Source: DASPPM01 sp052143835
GTDB lineage: Bacteria; Pseudomonadota; Alphaproteobacteria; JACZXZ01
Direction: 5' to 3'
NCBI GenBank assembly: GCA_052143835.1
Contig: JBKQRV010000192.1
Location: 1-64,000, forward strand
Length of the DNA: 64,000 nucleotides
Positions within the stretch are counted from its first letter, which is position 1; each line of letters opens with the position of its first letter. The notes under the pieces were generated by a model. The model was not told where the DNA came from. It ran no database searches and saw nothing but the letters and a program-made list of their open reading frames with translations. Below, piece by piece: positions 18,612-27,644 of the stretch. Made by a program: the position numbers and the translations under genes.

Positions 18612-19094
18612 ATGAGACGATGGCTAACGGCTCTTGCACTCGCAGCGGCGGCGGGCGTCGCCGGTGCTGCGCTCGCCGCGGATTCCGGCGAGGTCCCTTT
18701 TCCGACCGGCTACCGCAGCTGGTTCGTCGATCATTCGACAGTGATGCTGCCCGGCCATACTCCCGAGAGAGAGGTCGGCATCGCGCAAGTCTACGCCAAT
18801 GCGAAGGCGCTCAAGGGACTCAAGACCGGAAAGTACGCCGACGGCGCGGTTTTCGTCATCGACCGCTTCCAAATCGTGGAGGGCGACAACAAGGTCCTCA
18901 GCCAAGGCGAGCGCAAGGCGCTCGTGGTCATGTTGCGCGATCATAAGCGCAAGGACACCGGCGGATGGGCCTTCGAGGCCTTCGTCGGCGGCGACCCCAA
19001 GCAAAGAGTCGTGACCGATGGCGGCAAGGCCTGCTTCACCTGTCACGCCCCCCTCGCCAGCAACAACTACCTCTTCACGCACTACCACCCGTGA
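18612..19094 (+). CDS. Periplasmic cytochrome P460-family protein
   Basis: The 160-residue protein has a signal peptide (residues 1 to about 22, ending ALAA) and one C-terminal haem motif CFTCH (141-145), with a YRSW-type N-terminal block found in P460-like proteins. True P460 enzymes oxidise hydroxylamine or NO using a haem cross-linked to lysine; many homologues have no tested role. AAGGAGG lies just before the ATG at 18612, which rules out the in-frame ATG 27 bases earlier. It follows the redox-cyclase gene by about 90 bases on the same strand. Confidence 0.8.
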   Translation: MRRWLTALALAAAAGVAGAALAADSGEVPFPTGYRSWFVDHSTVMLPGHTPEREVGIAQVYANAKALKGLKTGKYADGAVFVIDRFQIVEGDNKVLSQGERKALVVMLRDHKRKDTGGWAFEAFVGGDPKQRVVTDGGKACFTCHAPLASNNYLFTHYHP

Positions 19095-19172
19095 GCACGG
19101 GATCGCGTCCGCACGGCGCTGGATAAAACGACAAGGTCGCGAGGGATGCGGGGCTGCGAGGCGAGCCGCGAC

Positions 19173-19670
19173 TCAGCTGCTCTTCTTCTTGGCGTCGATC
19201 ACAGCCTTGAGGGTGCGATACTGCTCGCAGCCGCTGCCGCATAGCTTGTCGAGCCTGGCGAGCCGCGCCTCCGCCTTCGGCATGTCGCCGGTCTCGACAT
19301 AAAGCTCGCCGAGATACTCGTTGGCGCCGAGATGGTCGGGGTTGATGGCGAGCGCCTCTTCGTAGGCCTTGAGCGCTTCCGGGAATTTGCCGAGCTTGCG
19401 GTAGGAGAAGCCGAGATAGTTCCAGGCGTCCGCGTTTTTCGGCGAGCGCCCCACGACCTTCTGCATGAGGCCGACGGCGTCGGCGTATTTGCCCGCCTTC
19501 ACGGCCTGCTCGCCCGCCGTGTAATCGGCATCCGTCGTGGCGGAGCTGCCGCCGGAGGACTTGCTGGCGGACGGTGTAGAGTCGGTACCCATGGCCCAGG
19601 CCGCATCACCCGCCGCCAGGATCAGCCCCGCGGCAAGTGCTGCGAGAGCGCCTTTGAGCATTGGCTTCAT
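19173..19670 (-). CDS. Exported TPR protein
   Basis: The 165-residue protein has a signal peptide (KGALAALAAGLILAAGDAAWA), a Ser/Thr-rich linker, then about three tetratricopeptide repeats (AGEQAVKAGKYADAV, AWNYLGFSYRKLGKFPEAL, LGANEYLGELYVETGDM). TPR arrays mediate protein contacts; no partner is evident. The C-terminal LCGSGCEQY pair may form a disulfide. The start at 19670 is selected because it begins the signal peptide. It is convergent with the P460 gene. Confidence 0.8.
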   Translation of the reverse strand: MKPMLKGALAALAAGLILAAGDAAWAMGTDSTPSASKSSGGSSATTDADYTAGEQAVKAGKYADAVGLMQKVVGRSPKNADAWNYLGFSYRKLGKFPEALKAYEEALAINPDHLGANEYLGELYVETGDMPKAEARLARLDKLCGSGCEQYRTLKAVIDAKKKSS

Positions 19671-19926
19671 TGCCGTCTCCTTCCCGTTTCGGCCGCGACC
19701 GCCGCTCTCCGGCCGGCCGCGCGCCCCCTTATGCCATGAATCCGAGCGCTCTTGCGCCATTTTCGACAGTCTGTCACAAAGAATTGAGCGCCGTCGAAGG
19801 TGTTGCTACGTCTACTCCTTAACCGTCGAAGCGGCTGGAAAATTCCCAGCCGAACCCATATTTTGACAGCAATCTTGCCACCTTCCTACGCTAGCGGAAG
19901 ACGACGCTGGCGAAGAGGAGCCGAGT

Positions 19927-22272
19927 TTGAGCCGGAGCGGGATGGAGGAGGAGATCGGCAACGAGGCCGAAGGCGTCGCGCCCCCGGGGGCGGGCGGGCT
20001 CGTGCCTGCCGAAGCGCAAGCCGCCGCGGTCGTGCCGCCGGCGGCCAACGCAGGCGAGCCGGCGCCGCATATGGAGCTGCACTGGCTGCGCGCCGATTCC
20101 CGCACTTTGAGTGCCAGCGGGTTCCGCCGCCTGCTGCGCCGACACCGCTGGCTCATCCTCGGCACCGCGGCGGCCATCACCGCGCTCACGGCGGCCTATG
20201 TCTTCAGCGTCACTCCCCTCTATCGCGCCGAGGCCAAGGTTCTCGTCGAAGGCGACAAGGGCCAGTCGCTCAACCTGCAAGGGCTGGTGCCCGGAGCACA
20301 ACCCGACCTTACGGCGATTGAGACCCAGGCCGCGATCATCGCTTCCTCCGAGCTCGCCTCCAAGGCGGTCGATCGGCTCCATCTCGTGGATGACCCGCGC
20401 TACAACCCCGAGCTCCGGCCGTCGGGAGGCGGATTGCTGGCGCGCGCCGGCCGCGTCTTCGGCTGGCTCGGCGGCTTGTTCGGGGGCGGAGAGCCGAAAG
20501 CGGACGCCGCATCGGCCGAGCTGCTCCACGAGGCGATCATCAACAGGTACCTTGCGGGCCTGCGCGTCGTTCCCGATGAGAAGTCGCGGGTCATCAGCGT
20601 GGCCTACGACTCGCCGAGCCCCGACTTCTCGGCCCGCGCCGCGAACACTGCGGCGGCGCTTTATGTCGAGCAGGCAGCACCCAAGCCGGACAGCACTGCC
20701 AAGAGCGCGGGCCCGGCGGGAGCGAGCGCGACCGAGCTCGGCGACCGGGTCGCGGCGGCCGAGCGCAGGCTCGCGGAGTTCCATAGCAGCTCCGCCGGCG
20801 CCGGCAATGCCTTGATCTATCAGCAGCAGCTCGCGCGGCTCGACGGCGATCTTTCCCAGCTGCGCCTCGACATCGCGGACGCGAAGGCGAAAAGCGACCA
20901 GGCGCAGCAGCTCGCCGCCTCGGACAAGGCCATGTCCGTGGAAACCCCCATCGACGACGCGGTCGTGCAGGACCTGCGTCAGCAGTACAACAAGCTGCAA
21001 GCCGACCTCGCCGAGCTCAGGACCGAGTACACCGATAGCCATCCGAAGGTCCAGGAAGTGCTCGCCCAGCAAGCGGAGCTTCGCGGCAAGATTCGAGCCG
21101 AGCTCGGCAAAGTGGCGCAGACGCTGCGCAGCCAATACGACCAGCTCAAGGCGCGCGAGCAGAAGCTCATGCAGGACGAGAGCCGGCTGCAAGCCAAGAT
21201 CAACGAGCAGAGCGGCGCCGAGGCCAAGAAGGCGGCCCTCGAATCGGACGTCAAGACGAGCCGCGAGCTTTATCAGGCCATGCTCGCGCGCATCAATCAG
21301 CAGCCGAGCGCCGACGGCGAGAAGGCGCGGCAGCCGGCGACGCGCATCATCTCCGAGGCGGCGGTGCCGACGAGTCCGGTTTACCCGCAAAAGGCCGCCA
21401 CGGTCGGCGCGGCCTTCGGCCTCTCGCTCGTCATCGGCATCCTGCTGGCGCTCGTCATCGAGTATGTCGAAAGCGGCTTCCGCACGCGCTCCGAGCTCGA
21501 GTCGCGCACCGGGCTCGCCGTGCTCGGCCTGGTACCGCTTGCGCCCAAGAGCGCCAACCCGAAGCCGCCCCACATGCGCGCGCTTGACGAGCCGAACTCG
21601 ACCTACGGCGAAGCGATCCGCTCGTTGCGCTCGGCATTGCTCCAGCCCCGCGGCGGCTACCGCCCGCGCGTGATCATGGTCACCTCCTCGATACCGGGGG
21701 AAGGCAAAACCTCGACGGCCGTCTCCATCGCCACCACGGCGGCGCGCGCGCGGCTCAAGACCATTCTCGTCGAATGCGACGTGCTGCGTCCCTCGCTTTA
21801 CAATGCGCTCCACTGCTCGATCGGCCCCGGACTGGGGGACTATCTCGCGGGACGCGCCCGTATCGAGGAGGTCGTGCGCGTCGACCCGGTCTCGGGTGCG
21901 CATTACATAACGGCCGGCGACCCCATGCCGAGCGCGAGCGAGCTCCTCGACAGCGAAGGCCTCCGCCTCCTCGTGACGGGCATGCGGGAGATCTACGATC
22001 TCGTGGTCATCGACTCGCCGCCCGTGCTCGCGGTCTCGGATACGGTCGTCGTCCAACGCCTCGTCGACGAGACGGTCTTCCTCGTGCGCTGGAAGAAGAC
22101 GCCCCGCGATATCGTATTCGCGGCATTGAGGCAAATCGCCGAGAGCGGCGGCACCATCGCGGGGCTGGCGCTGACCCAGGTCGATGTGCGCAAGCACTCC
22201 ATCTACGAATTCGGCAAGCACGCCGACAAGTATTACAGCGCCTATCGCAGCTATCACTCGGACGCCGCCTGA
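19927..22272 (+). CDS. Polysaccharide co-polymerase / BY-kinase fusion (Wzz-Wzc type)
   Basis: In this 781-residue protein an acidic N-terminal tail precedes a first membrane helix near residue 75. A long periplasmic coiled-coil region follows (residues about 250-480), then the proline-rich second helix near 490-515. The cytoplasmic kinase has Walker A in IPGEGKTS (Lys594), Walker A' ending VECD (Asp618) and Walker B VVIDSPP (Asp696). The C-terminus carries a tyrosine cluster (YEFGKHADKYYSAYRSY), the autophosphorylation site of bacterial tyrosine kinases. It should set chain length or export of an exopolysaccharide. TTG at 19927 with GAGGAG upstream, or ATG at 19942, are the two candidate starts. 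Confidence 0.88.
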   Translation: MSRSGMEEEIGNEAEGVAPPGAGGLVPAEAQAAAVVPPAANAGEPAPHMELHWLRADSRTLSASGFRRLLRRHRWLILGTAAAITALTAAYVFSVTPLYRAEAKVLVEGDKGQSLNLQGLVPGAQPDLTAIETQAAIIASSELASKAVDRLHLVDDPRYNPELRPSGGGLLARAGRVFGWLGGLFGGGEPKADAASAELLHEAIINRYLAGLRVVPDEKSRVISVAYDSPSPDFSARAANTAAALYVEQAAPKPDSTAKSAGPAGASATELGDRVAAAERRLAEFHSSSAGAGNALIYQQQLARLDGDLSQLRLDIADAKAKSDQAQQLAASDKAMSVETPIDDAVVQDLRQQYNKLQADLAELRTEYTDSHPKVQEVLAQQAELRGKIRAELGKVAQTLRSQYDQLKAREQKLMQDESRLQAKINEQSGAEAKKAALESDVKTSRELYQAMLARINQQPSADGEKARQPATRIISEAAVPTSPVYPQKAATVGAAFGLSLVIGILLALVIEYVESGFRTRSELESRTGLAVLGLVPLAPKSANPKPPHMRALDEPNSTYGEAIRSLRSALLQPRGGYRPRVIMVTSSIPGEGKTSTAVSIATTAARARLKTILVECDVLRPSLYNALHCSIGPGLGDYLAGRARIEEVVRVDPVSGAHYITAGDPMPSASELLDSEGLRLLVTGMREIYDLVVIDSPPVLAVSDTVVVQRLVDETVFLVRWKKTPRDIVFAALRQIAESGGTIAGLALTQVDVRKHSIYEFGKHADKYYSAYRSYHSDAA

Positions 22273-22318
22273 GCGGCCGAACGCCCGCCCCTTGCTTGCC
22301 TCGCTTAGGACCCGAACC

Positions 22319-23296
22319 ATGAGTTCCGAGCCCCGGCTGCTTTATCTCTCGCGCGCGAGCGTCGAGCAAGTCGGCCTCTCGCTCGCGGAGGTGGAGGCGG
22401 CGGTCGAGCACGCCTTTCGCGCCAAGGCCGAGGGAGAGGCGACGCTGCCGCCCAAGGTCGGCTTCCGCGCCACCTCCCTGAGCGCCTACTTCCTGCCCAT
22501 GGCCGGGGCCCTTCACGTCCCGCCCGTGGCGGGAGTCAAATGGGTGACCGTCGGCCACGAGAACCTTGCGCTCGGGCTGCCGAGCATCGCCGCACTCGTG
22601 GTGCTCAACGATCTCGAGACCGGGGTGCCGACCGCGATCGTCGAAGGCTCATGGATCACCGCGACGCGCACCGCGGCAGCGAGCGCCATTGCCGCGCGCC
22701 ATCTTGCCCGCGAGGGCTCCGCGCGCATCGGCTTCGTCGCTTGCGGCCTCCAGGCCCGCAGTCACATGGCGGCGCTCAAGCGGCATTTTCCGCTCAAGGA
22801 GGCCGTGCTCTACAGCCGCCGCCGCGCGACCGCAGAGGCCTTCGCGGCCGAGCTCGCCGCCGAGGGAGTGCGCGCGCAGGTGACGGAGGCACCGCGCCAA
22901 GCGGTGGCAGGAATGGATATCGTGGTGACGAGCGTGCCGCCGGAGCCCGGGCCGCACCGCTTCCTCGACCCCGACTGGCTCTCGCCGGGCGCCTTCGCCA
23001 CCCTCGTCGATCTCGGCCGCTCGTGGCAGCCGGAGGGCTTCGCGCGCATCGACCGCGTCATGACCGACGACCGCGCGCAGAGCGAAGCCGTCGCCAAGGC
23101 GACCGGCCTTCCCTATGGCGGACCCTTTCATGCCGAGCTCGGCGAGCTCATCGTCGGCAAGGCCCGGGCGCGCGCGAACGAGGAGGAGCGCATCGTCTTC
23201 CTCCATCCGGGCATCGCCCTTGCCGACCTCGCGCTCGCGCATGCAATCCGCGAGCGCGCCATCGCGCGCGATCTGGGCCTCTGGCTGCCGCTCTGA
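22319..23296 (+). CDS. Ornithine cyclodeaminase / mu-crystallin family protein
   Basis: The 325-residue protein has the family Rossmann core with ACGLQARSHM at the dinucleotide site and TAAASAIAARHLAREGS just before it. Members are NAD(P)-dependent cyclodeaminases, imine reductases or opine-type dehydrogenases, and sequence alone does not separate them. Two segments, VPPVAGVKWVTVGHEN and EGSWITATRTAA, hold the usual substrate-side Lys and Arg. It sits 46 bases after the kinase gene on the same strand, but no metabolic link to polysaccharide is clear. Confidence 0.8.
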   Translation: MSSEPRLLYLSRASVEQVGLSLAEVEAAVEHAFRAKAEGEATLPPKVGFRATSLSAYFLPMAGALHVPPVAGVKWVTVGHENLALGLPSIAALVVLNDLETGVPTAIVEGSWITATRTAAASAIAARHLAREGSARIGFVACGLQARSHMAALKRHFPLKEAVLYSRRRATAEAFAAELAAEGVRAQVTEAPRQAVAGMDIVVTSVPPEPGPHRFLDPDWLSPGAFATLVDLGRSWQPEGFARIDRVMTDDRAQSEAVAKATGLPYGGPFHAELGELIVGKARARANEEERIVFLHPGIALADLALAHAIRERAIARDLGLWLPL

Positions 23297-23442
23297 GCCC
23301 GTCCTCGGCTGCCTTCAGCCGGCGCGCGGCGCGTTCAATGTGCTTGGTCCACAACCTCGATTTGGCGTATCGTCGCGGGCAAGCTTAGGACATCCGGAAA
23401 ATCTCGGCTTATCGAGCCTTCCATCTTTCTGAGGCGAGTTTA

Positions 23443-24444
23443 ATGACGCGCGTTCCGAACGTCTTCCATTTCGTCTTCGGCTTCCTGCCGCAATCGGAGC
23501 CGTTTCACCTCATGCATTACCTCTGCCTCGCCTCCTGCGTCGGCGTGAACCGGCCGGATGCGGTGTTCTTCCACTGCCAGCACGAGCCTTGGGGCGAATA
23601 TTGGGAGCGCATCCGCCCCGCGCTCACGATTCGCCACATCGAGCCTGACCCGTTCATTGCCTCGTTCCGCTACAAGGACCCCGCGCTGGAGCGCTTGCGC
23701 TACGCCCATATCACCGATGTGGCGCGGCTCAAGGTCATCGACGAGCATGGCGGCATCTACGCCGACATGGACACGCTGTTCGTCTCTCCCGTCCCGGCGC
23801 CCTTCTTCGAGCGCTCGTTCGTCATGGGCAAGGAGAAAACGGACCTCGGCGACGCGGCAGGTAGGGAAGCGGGAGGGTCCCTATGCAATGCTTGGATGAT
23901 GGGGGAGCCGGGTGCGCCTTTCGTCCATGAGTGGCTCGTGCGGATCAAGGAGACCTTCGACGGGTCCTGGAATGCCCATGCCTGCCTGGCTCCCTACCGC
24001 CTCAGCCGCGAGCATCCGGATTGGATTCACGTTGAGCCGGAGAGATCGTTCTTTTACTTCGACTACAATGCGCCCGGTTTGCGCGACATCTTCACGCGCC
24101 GGGTCGCCGACCTCGCCGGCGTCTACAGCATCCACCTGTGGAGCCATCGCTGGTGGAACGCCAATCTCCGGGGTCCCATTACGTTCCACGCGGGGCGCCT
24201 GACCCCGGCTTATGTGCGCCACGCCGAGACCACCTACGCGGAAGTCGCGCGCAGTGTCCTGCCGCCCGATTTCGGACGCCAGAGCGCCCGGAGGTGGGCC
24301 GGCGAGAGGCGGCACAATGCGTGGGAGGATGCGCTGTGGCGTATCATCGGCCCGCCGGGGCGGCTCGAACGGCGCCTGCGGCGGACGCGGAACCGGAGAG
24401 CCAAGCGCCTCGCCCGAATGACGGAGCCTCAGCGTCAGAGCTGA
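23443..24444 (+). CDS. GT32-type DXD glycosyltransferase
   Basis: The 333-residue protein has the family 32 sugar-binding block DVARLKVIDEHGGIYADMDTL in two overlapping parts: an arginine-led helix and the metal-binding DMD at residues 108-110. An N-terminal VFHFVFGF segment takes the place of the usual P-K-I-H-Q start. It probably transfers a sugar from a nucleotide donor during polysaccharide or lipid-linked oligosaccharide synthesis in the cytoplasm. The very basic C-terminus (RRLRRTRNRRAKRLARM) may contact membrane. Confidence 0.82.
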   Translation: MTRVPNVFHFVFGFLPQSEPFHLMHYLCLASCVGVNRPDAVFFHCQHEPWGEYWERIRPALTIRHIEPDPFIASFRYKDPALERLRYAHITDVARLKVIDEHGGIYADMDTLFVSPVPAPFFERSFVMGKEKTDLGDAAGREAGGSLCNAWMMGEPGAPFVHEWLVRIKETFDGSWNAHACLAPYRLSREHPDWIHVEPERSFFYFDYNAPGLRDIFTRRVADLAGVYSIHLWSHRWWNANLRGPITFHAGRLTPAYVRHAETTYAEVARSVLPPDFGRQSARRWAGERRHNAWEDALWRIIGPPGRLERRLRRTRNRRAKRLARMTEPQRQS

Positions 24445-24500
24445 ACGCGGCTCGAAGCGCGCCCTACCCTTCGTCTCCTCCACTCAAGAGCGGCTAGACC

Positions 24501-25712
24501 ATGCGTGAGCGCTTGATCAATGCCGGCCTGGTTGCGGTATCCCTCCTGGTGGGATATCTCGTGCTCGACTTCGGCCTTTTCCATCGCTTCATCGACCGGG
24601 TTCCGCTGCGATTGAATCAGCACCTCGGGAAGGTGAAGATCTTCGGGCAAAGCTCGAAGGAAGGCCCCATTCCCCGCGACTACATCGCGGTCTTCGGCGA
24701 TTCTTACGCTGCCGGCGCTGGTGACTGGCTCATCGAGGTCGGCGATCACGGCAATCCCGACTTCCAGGCGACGCATGTGTTGCACCATTTGACGGGCCGC
24801 GATGTCGTCACCTTCGGCGCGGTCGGCACCGGACAATTGCAGAATATGGTCATCGAACCCGTCAAGACCTTCGAGAGCATCAACATCGGCAGCGCTTTTC
24901 ACCTAAACCCGCCGAAGCAGATCTTTGCCTACTTCTATGAGGCCGCCTACTTGAGCCGCAATCTCCACGAGATTCGCGAGCTTCTCCGCCGCACCAACGG
25001 CCGTCCGAGCGAAGCGGACATCGCTGCCTATGTGCACGAGGTGGCGGCGGAGGAAAGCGCACGCGTTCGCCACGGATGGTATCCCTGGAAGAACGCCTTC
25101 CTCATGGACTTCGCGCTCAACCTCCTGCGCTACAACTGGCATCAGCTCTTGGGTCGAAATCCCCCCACGCCGCGCTTCCACCCAGCGCTGCCCGGCACGG
25201 TAACCGCCGCGCGAATCGGCGGCCGCACGCTCGAGCTCCCCGACGGTCTGCAAGGCCCCGACCTCGAGCTTACGCCGGAGCAAACCGCGATCGGCGTCGA
25301 GGTGTTTCGCGCCAGCCTGACCTTTCTCCGCGACTATTTTCCCGGCGTGCCGATCACGGTCGTATACATTCCCGCCGTGCTGAGCGCCTACGACGTTGTC
25401 TCGGACAAGGTATCCGTCGCCGTCCAGCCCTATAATTCACCCAGATACCAAATCGTCCACGACGCCAAGGCCGTGCCGGCGCGCAGCGACGAAATCTGCC
25501 GACTGATTCAGGCCGCGACGGCACGCGTGGGCGTAGGGTTCCTCGACACGCGCAGTGCCATGCGCGCCGCGAGCGCGAAAGAGCAATTGCACGGCCCGCT
25601 CGATTGGGACCACTTCAACCGTTACGGCTACACCACGTTCGCCGAGGTTCTCGCCAAAGCTCTTGTTGCGGGCAACGTGACGGGAAGTTGCGCGCAGCTC
25701 TCGATGCAGTGA
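24501..25712 (+). CDS. Membrane-anchored SGNH hydrolase-like protein
   Basis: In this 403-residue protein a single N-terminal membrane helix (LINAGLVAVSLLVGYLVLDF) is followed by an SGNH-fold region. Block I reads VFGDSYAAG (Asp67, Ser68) and the C-terminal catalytic pair appears as DWDHFN (Asp368 or Asp370, His371). A GAVGTGQLQN segment may be the Gly block. Periplasmic SGNH proteins near polysaccharide genes often act as O-acetyl esterases or transferases. It starts 56 bases after the GT32 gene and so may modify the same glycan. Confidence 0.7.
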   Translation: MRERLINAGLVAVSLLVGYLVLDFGLFHRFIDRVPLRLNQHLGKVKIFGQSSKEGPIPRDYIAVFGDSYAAGAGDWLIEVGDHGNPDFQATHVLHHLTGRDVVTFGAVGTGQLQNMVIEPVKTFESINIGSAFHLNPPKQIFAYFYEAAYLSRNLHEIRELLRRTNGRPSEADIAAYVHEVAAEESARVRHGWYPWKNAFLMDFALNLLRYNWHQLLGRNPPTPRFHPALPGTVTAARIGGRTLELPDGLQGPDLELTPEQTAIGVEVFRASLTFLRDYFPGVPITVVYIPAVLSAYDVVSDKVSVAVQPYNSPRYQIVHDAKAVPARSDEICRLIQAATARVGVGFLDTRSAMRAASAKEQLHGPLDWDHFNRYGYTTFAEVLAKALVAGNVTGSCAQLSMQ

Positions 25713-25970
25713 GCCACGCGCGATCCTCTTTGATATCCTTTCACCGCGTCTTCCGTTTTTCCGGCGAGGCAGCGGCGATGCCAAGCTACACTCTTCCGCT
25801 CGAGCCGCTTCTTGCCACCCTTGCGGCCGGCTGGTTCGGGCCGGCGACCGCCACGCTCGCCGCCCCCCTCCTCCCGCGCTCATGACGTGGTAGGAAGGCA
25901 GCGAGGTTTGCGGCATGATCGGAGAAGTTAGCCGGGTGCCGCTCGAACGCCGCTCGAACGGAGGTGGACC
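25713..25970. other. Spacer before the GT2 gene
   Basis: There are 258 bases between the SGNH and GT2 genes. A 35-codon reading frame (from 25778) is hydrophobic but has no family features or ribosome site, so no gene is called. A short direct repeat of CGCTCGAACG at about 25946 is visible near the GT2 start. Confidence 0.3.
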
Positions 25971-26942
25971 ATGACCGCCCATCCTTGGCTTGGCGCGCTG
26001 GAGACGAGCGCTCAAGCGCGGCACCGCCCGAGAGTGGCGGTGCTGCTGCCCTGCCTGAATGAGGCGCGCGCCATCGCGGACGTGGTCCGTGCCTTTGCGG
26101 CGGCCCTGCCGGATGCGACCGTCTACGTCTACGACAACGGCTCGGCCGACGACACAGGCGTGCGCGCGGCAGCGGCGGGTGCCGTGGTACGGCGCGAGGC
26201 GCAGCGCGGCAAGGGCAACGTGGTGCGCCGCATGTTCGCCGACATCGAGGCCGACATCTTCGTGCTCGTCGACGGAGACGGCACTTACGACGCGCCCTCG
26301 GCACCGGGGCTGATCGCCGAGCTGCGGCGCCAGCAGCTCGACATGATCGTGGGCGCGCGCGTCAGCAGTCCGAAGACGGCATACCGGCCAGGCCATGTGA
26401 TTGGCAACAAGGCGCTCAGCGCCGTGGTGGGCGCGCTTTTCGGCAATCGCTTCCACGACGTGCTTTCCGGCTACCGGGTGCTCTCGCGGCGCTTCGTCAA
26501 ATCCTTCCCGGCGCTGAGCCAGGGCTTCGAGATCGAGGCCGAGCTCGCCATCCATGCGCTCTCGCTCCGCATGCCCGTCGCCGAGGTGCTGACCCCCTAT
26601 GGCGCGAGAGCCGGCGGCTCCGCGAGCAAGCTCAGGACATACCGCGACGGTCTGCGCATCCTCTTGGCCATCTTCAAGCTGGTGAAGGAGGAGCGTCCGC
26701 TGCTCTTCTTCACTTGGCTTTTTGCCCTTCTGGCACTCGCGTCGATCGTCATCGCCTATCCGATCGTGGTGACCTATGTCGAGACCGGACTGGTTCCGCG
26801 CATGCCCACGGCGGTGCTGTGCACGGGCTTGATGATCCTCGCGTTCCTCAGCCTCGTTTGCGGCTTCATCCTCGACACGGTGACGCACGGCCGGCGCGAG
26901 ATGAAGCGTCTCGCCTATCTGGCGAACCCCTCCGCCGAGTAA
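25971..26942 (+). CDS. GT2 glycosyltransferase with two C-terminal membrane helices
   Basis: This is a 323-residue GT-A family 2 enzyme: VAVLLPCLNEARAI at the nucleotide site, YDNGSADDT, then VDGDGTYD (Asp101 and Asp103, the DXD-type motif), and FHDVLSGYRVLSRRFVKSFP as the acceptor block. Two hydrophobic helices (about 244-265 and 281-305) resemble polyprenyl-phosphate sugar transferases. It probably loads a sugar on a lipid carrier. It ends overlapping the convergent YoaK-like gene by 28 bases. Confidence 0.85.
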   Translation: MTAHPWLGALETSAQARHRPRVAVLLPCLNEARAIADVVRAFAAALPDATVYVYDNGSADDTGVRAAAAGAVVRREAQRGKGNVVRRMFADIEADIFVLVDGDGTYDAPSAPGLIAELRRQQLDMIVGARVSSPKTAYRPGHVIGNKALSAVVGALFGNRFHDVLSGYRVLSRRFVKSFPALSQGFEIEAELAIHALSLRMPVAEVLTPYGARAGGSASKLRTYRDGLRILLAIFKLVKEERPLLFFTWLFALLALASIVIAYPIVVTYVETGLVPRMPTAVLCTGLMILAFLSLVCGFILDTVTHGRREMKRLAYLANPSAE

Positions 26943-27553
26943 AGCGCCAGCCAGCCGGCAAAGAGGGCGAGGAGAATTGCCGGCAGGATGAGCGGCAGGC
27001 GCAGTCCGCCGAAGAGGAGAACCTCGAAAGCGGCGCCGATGCCGTAGAAGAGCCAGGCGACGGCGAAGATGAGCCGCGGCGCGGGGCGCGGGGCGGCGCT
27101 CCTTTCGCGTGGCGGCGGCCACAGCCCCTCGATCAGGCCGCTCGCCAAGCGGCATATGGTCGCCGTGATCACGACCGTATAGAGGCTGGTCCCGGCGAAC
27201 TGGGTGAGCGCCGCGCCCTGCAGCCCCATCCCCAAGGCGAGGAGTGCGAGCTCCGAGGCCGCATCGAGCGGCGCCAGCGCCGCCGCCAGCAGGAGGGCCG
27301 CCTGGAAGAGGAGCGGCAGCCAGACGCCCTGCGGCAGCGCGCGCTTGAGGAGGGTCGCGATCAAGGCACCGGCGAAGAACGACGCCAGCGTCGAGCCGTA
27401 GGTCGCGGCGCGCGCCCACTCGCCCTGTGCGAGCACGATCGAGAGCAGCACCGTGTTCCCCGTCATGTTGGCCGCGAAGACGTTGCCAAGCTGGACGTAG
27501 CCGAGCGCGTCGACATAGCCGGCAATCCCGCAGAGGAGCGCTGCCTGCCACAT
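26915..27553 (-). CDS. YoaK/DUF1275 family membrane protein
   Basis: The 212-residue protein has about six hydrophobic segments. The N-terminal pattern CGIAGYVDALGYVQLGNVFAANMTGN, read in two halves, is the diagnostic start of the YoaK/DUF1275 family (CxAGxxDAxxY...F.ANMTGN). The function is unknown in the family. ATG 27553 is chosen because the family begins there; an upstream in-frame start would add 43 hydrophilic residues. It is divergent from the protease gene and convergent with the GT2 gene. Confidence 0.82.
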   Translation of the reverse strand: MWQAALLCGIAGYVDALGYVQLGNVFAANMTGNTVLLSIVLAQGEWARAATYGSTLASFFAGALIATLLKRALPQGVWLPLLFQAALLLAAALAPLDAASELALLALGMGLQGAALTQFAGTSLYTVVITATICRLASGLIEGLWPPPRERSAAPRPAPRLIFAVAWLFYGIGAAFEVLLFGGLRLPLILPAILLALFAGWLALYSAEGFAR

Positions 27554-27644
27554 GACACCGCCTCTAACATTTGACGGGCGCTCTGGCCAGCGCGATGAAT
27601 AGCTCGCCCAGGAGAGCAAGGGCGAGGGAACGACGGACGGGATC

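Noticed and set aside
25778..25885. A 35-codon hydrophobic frame before the GT2 gene
   Set aside because: There is no ribosome site, no family pattern and no coupling to a neighbour.
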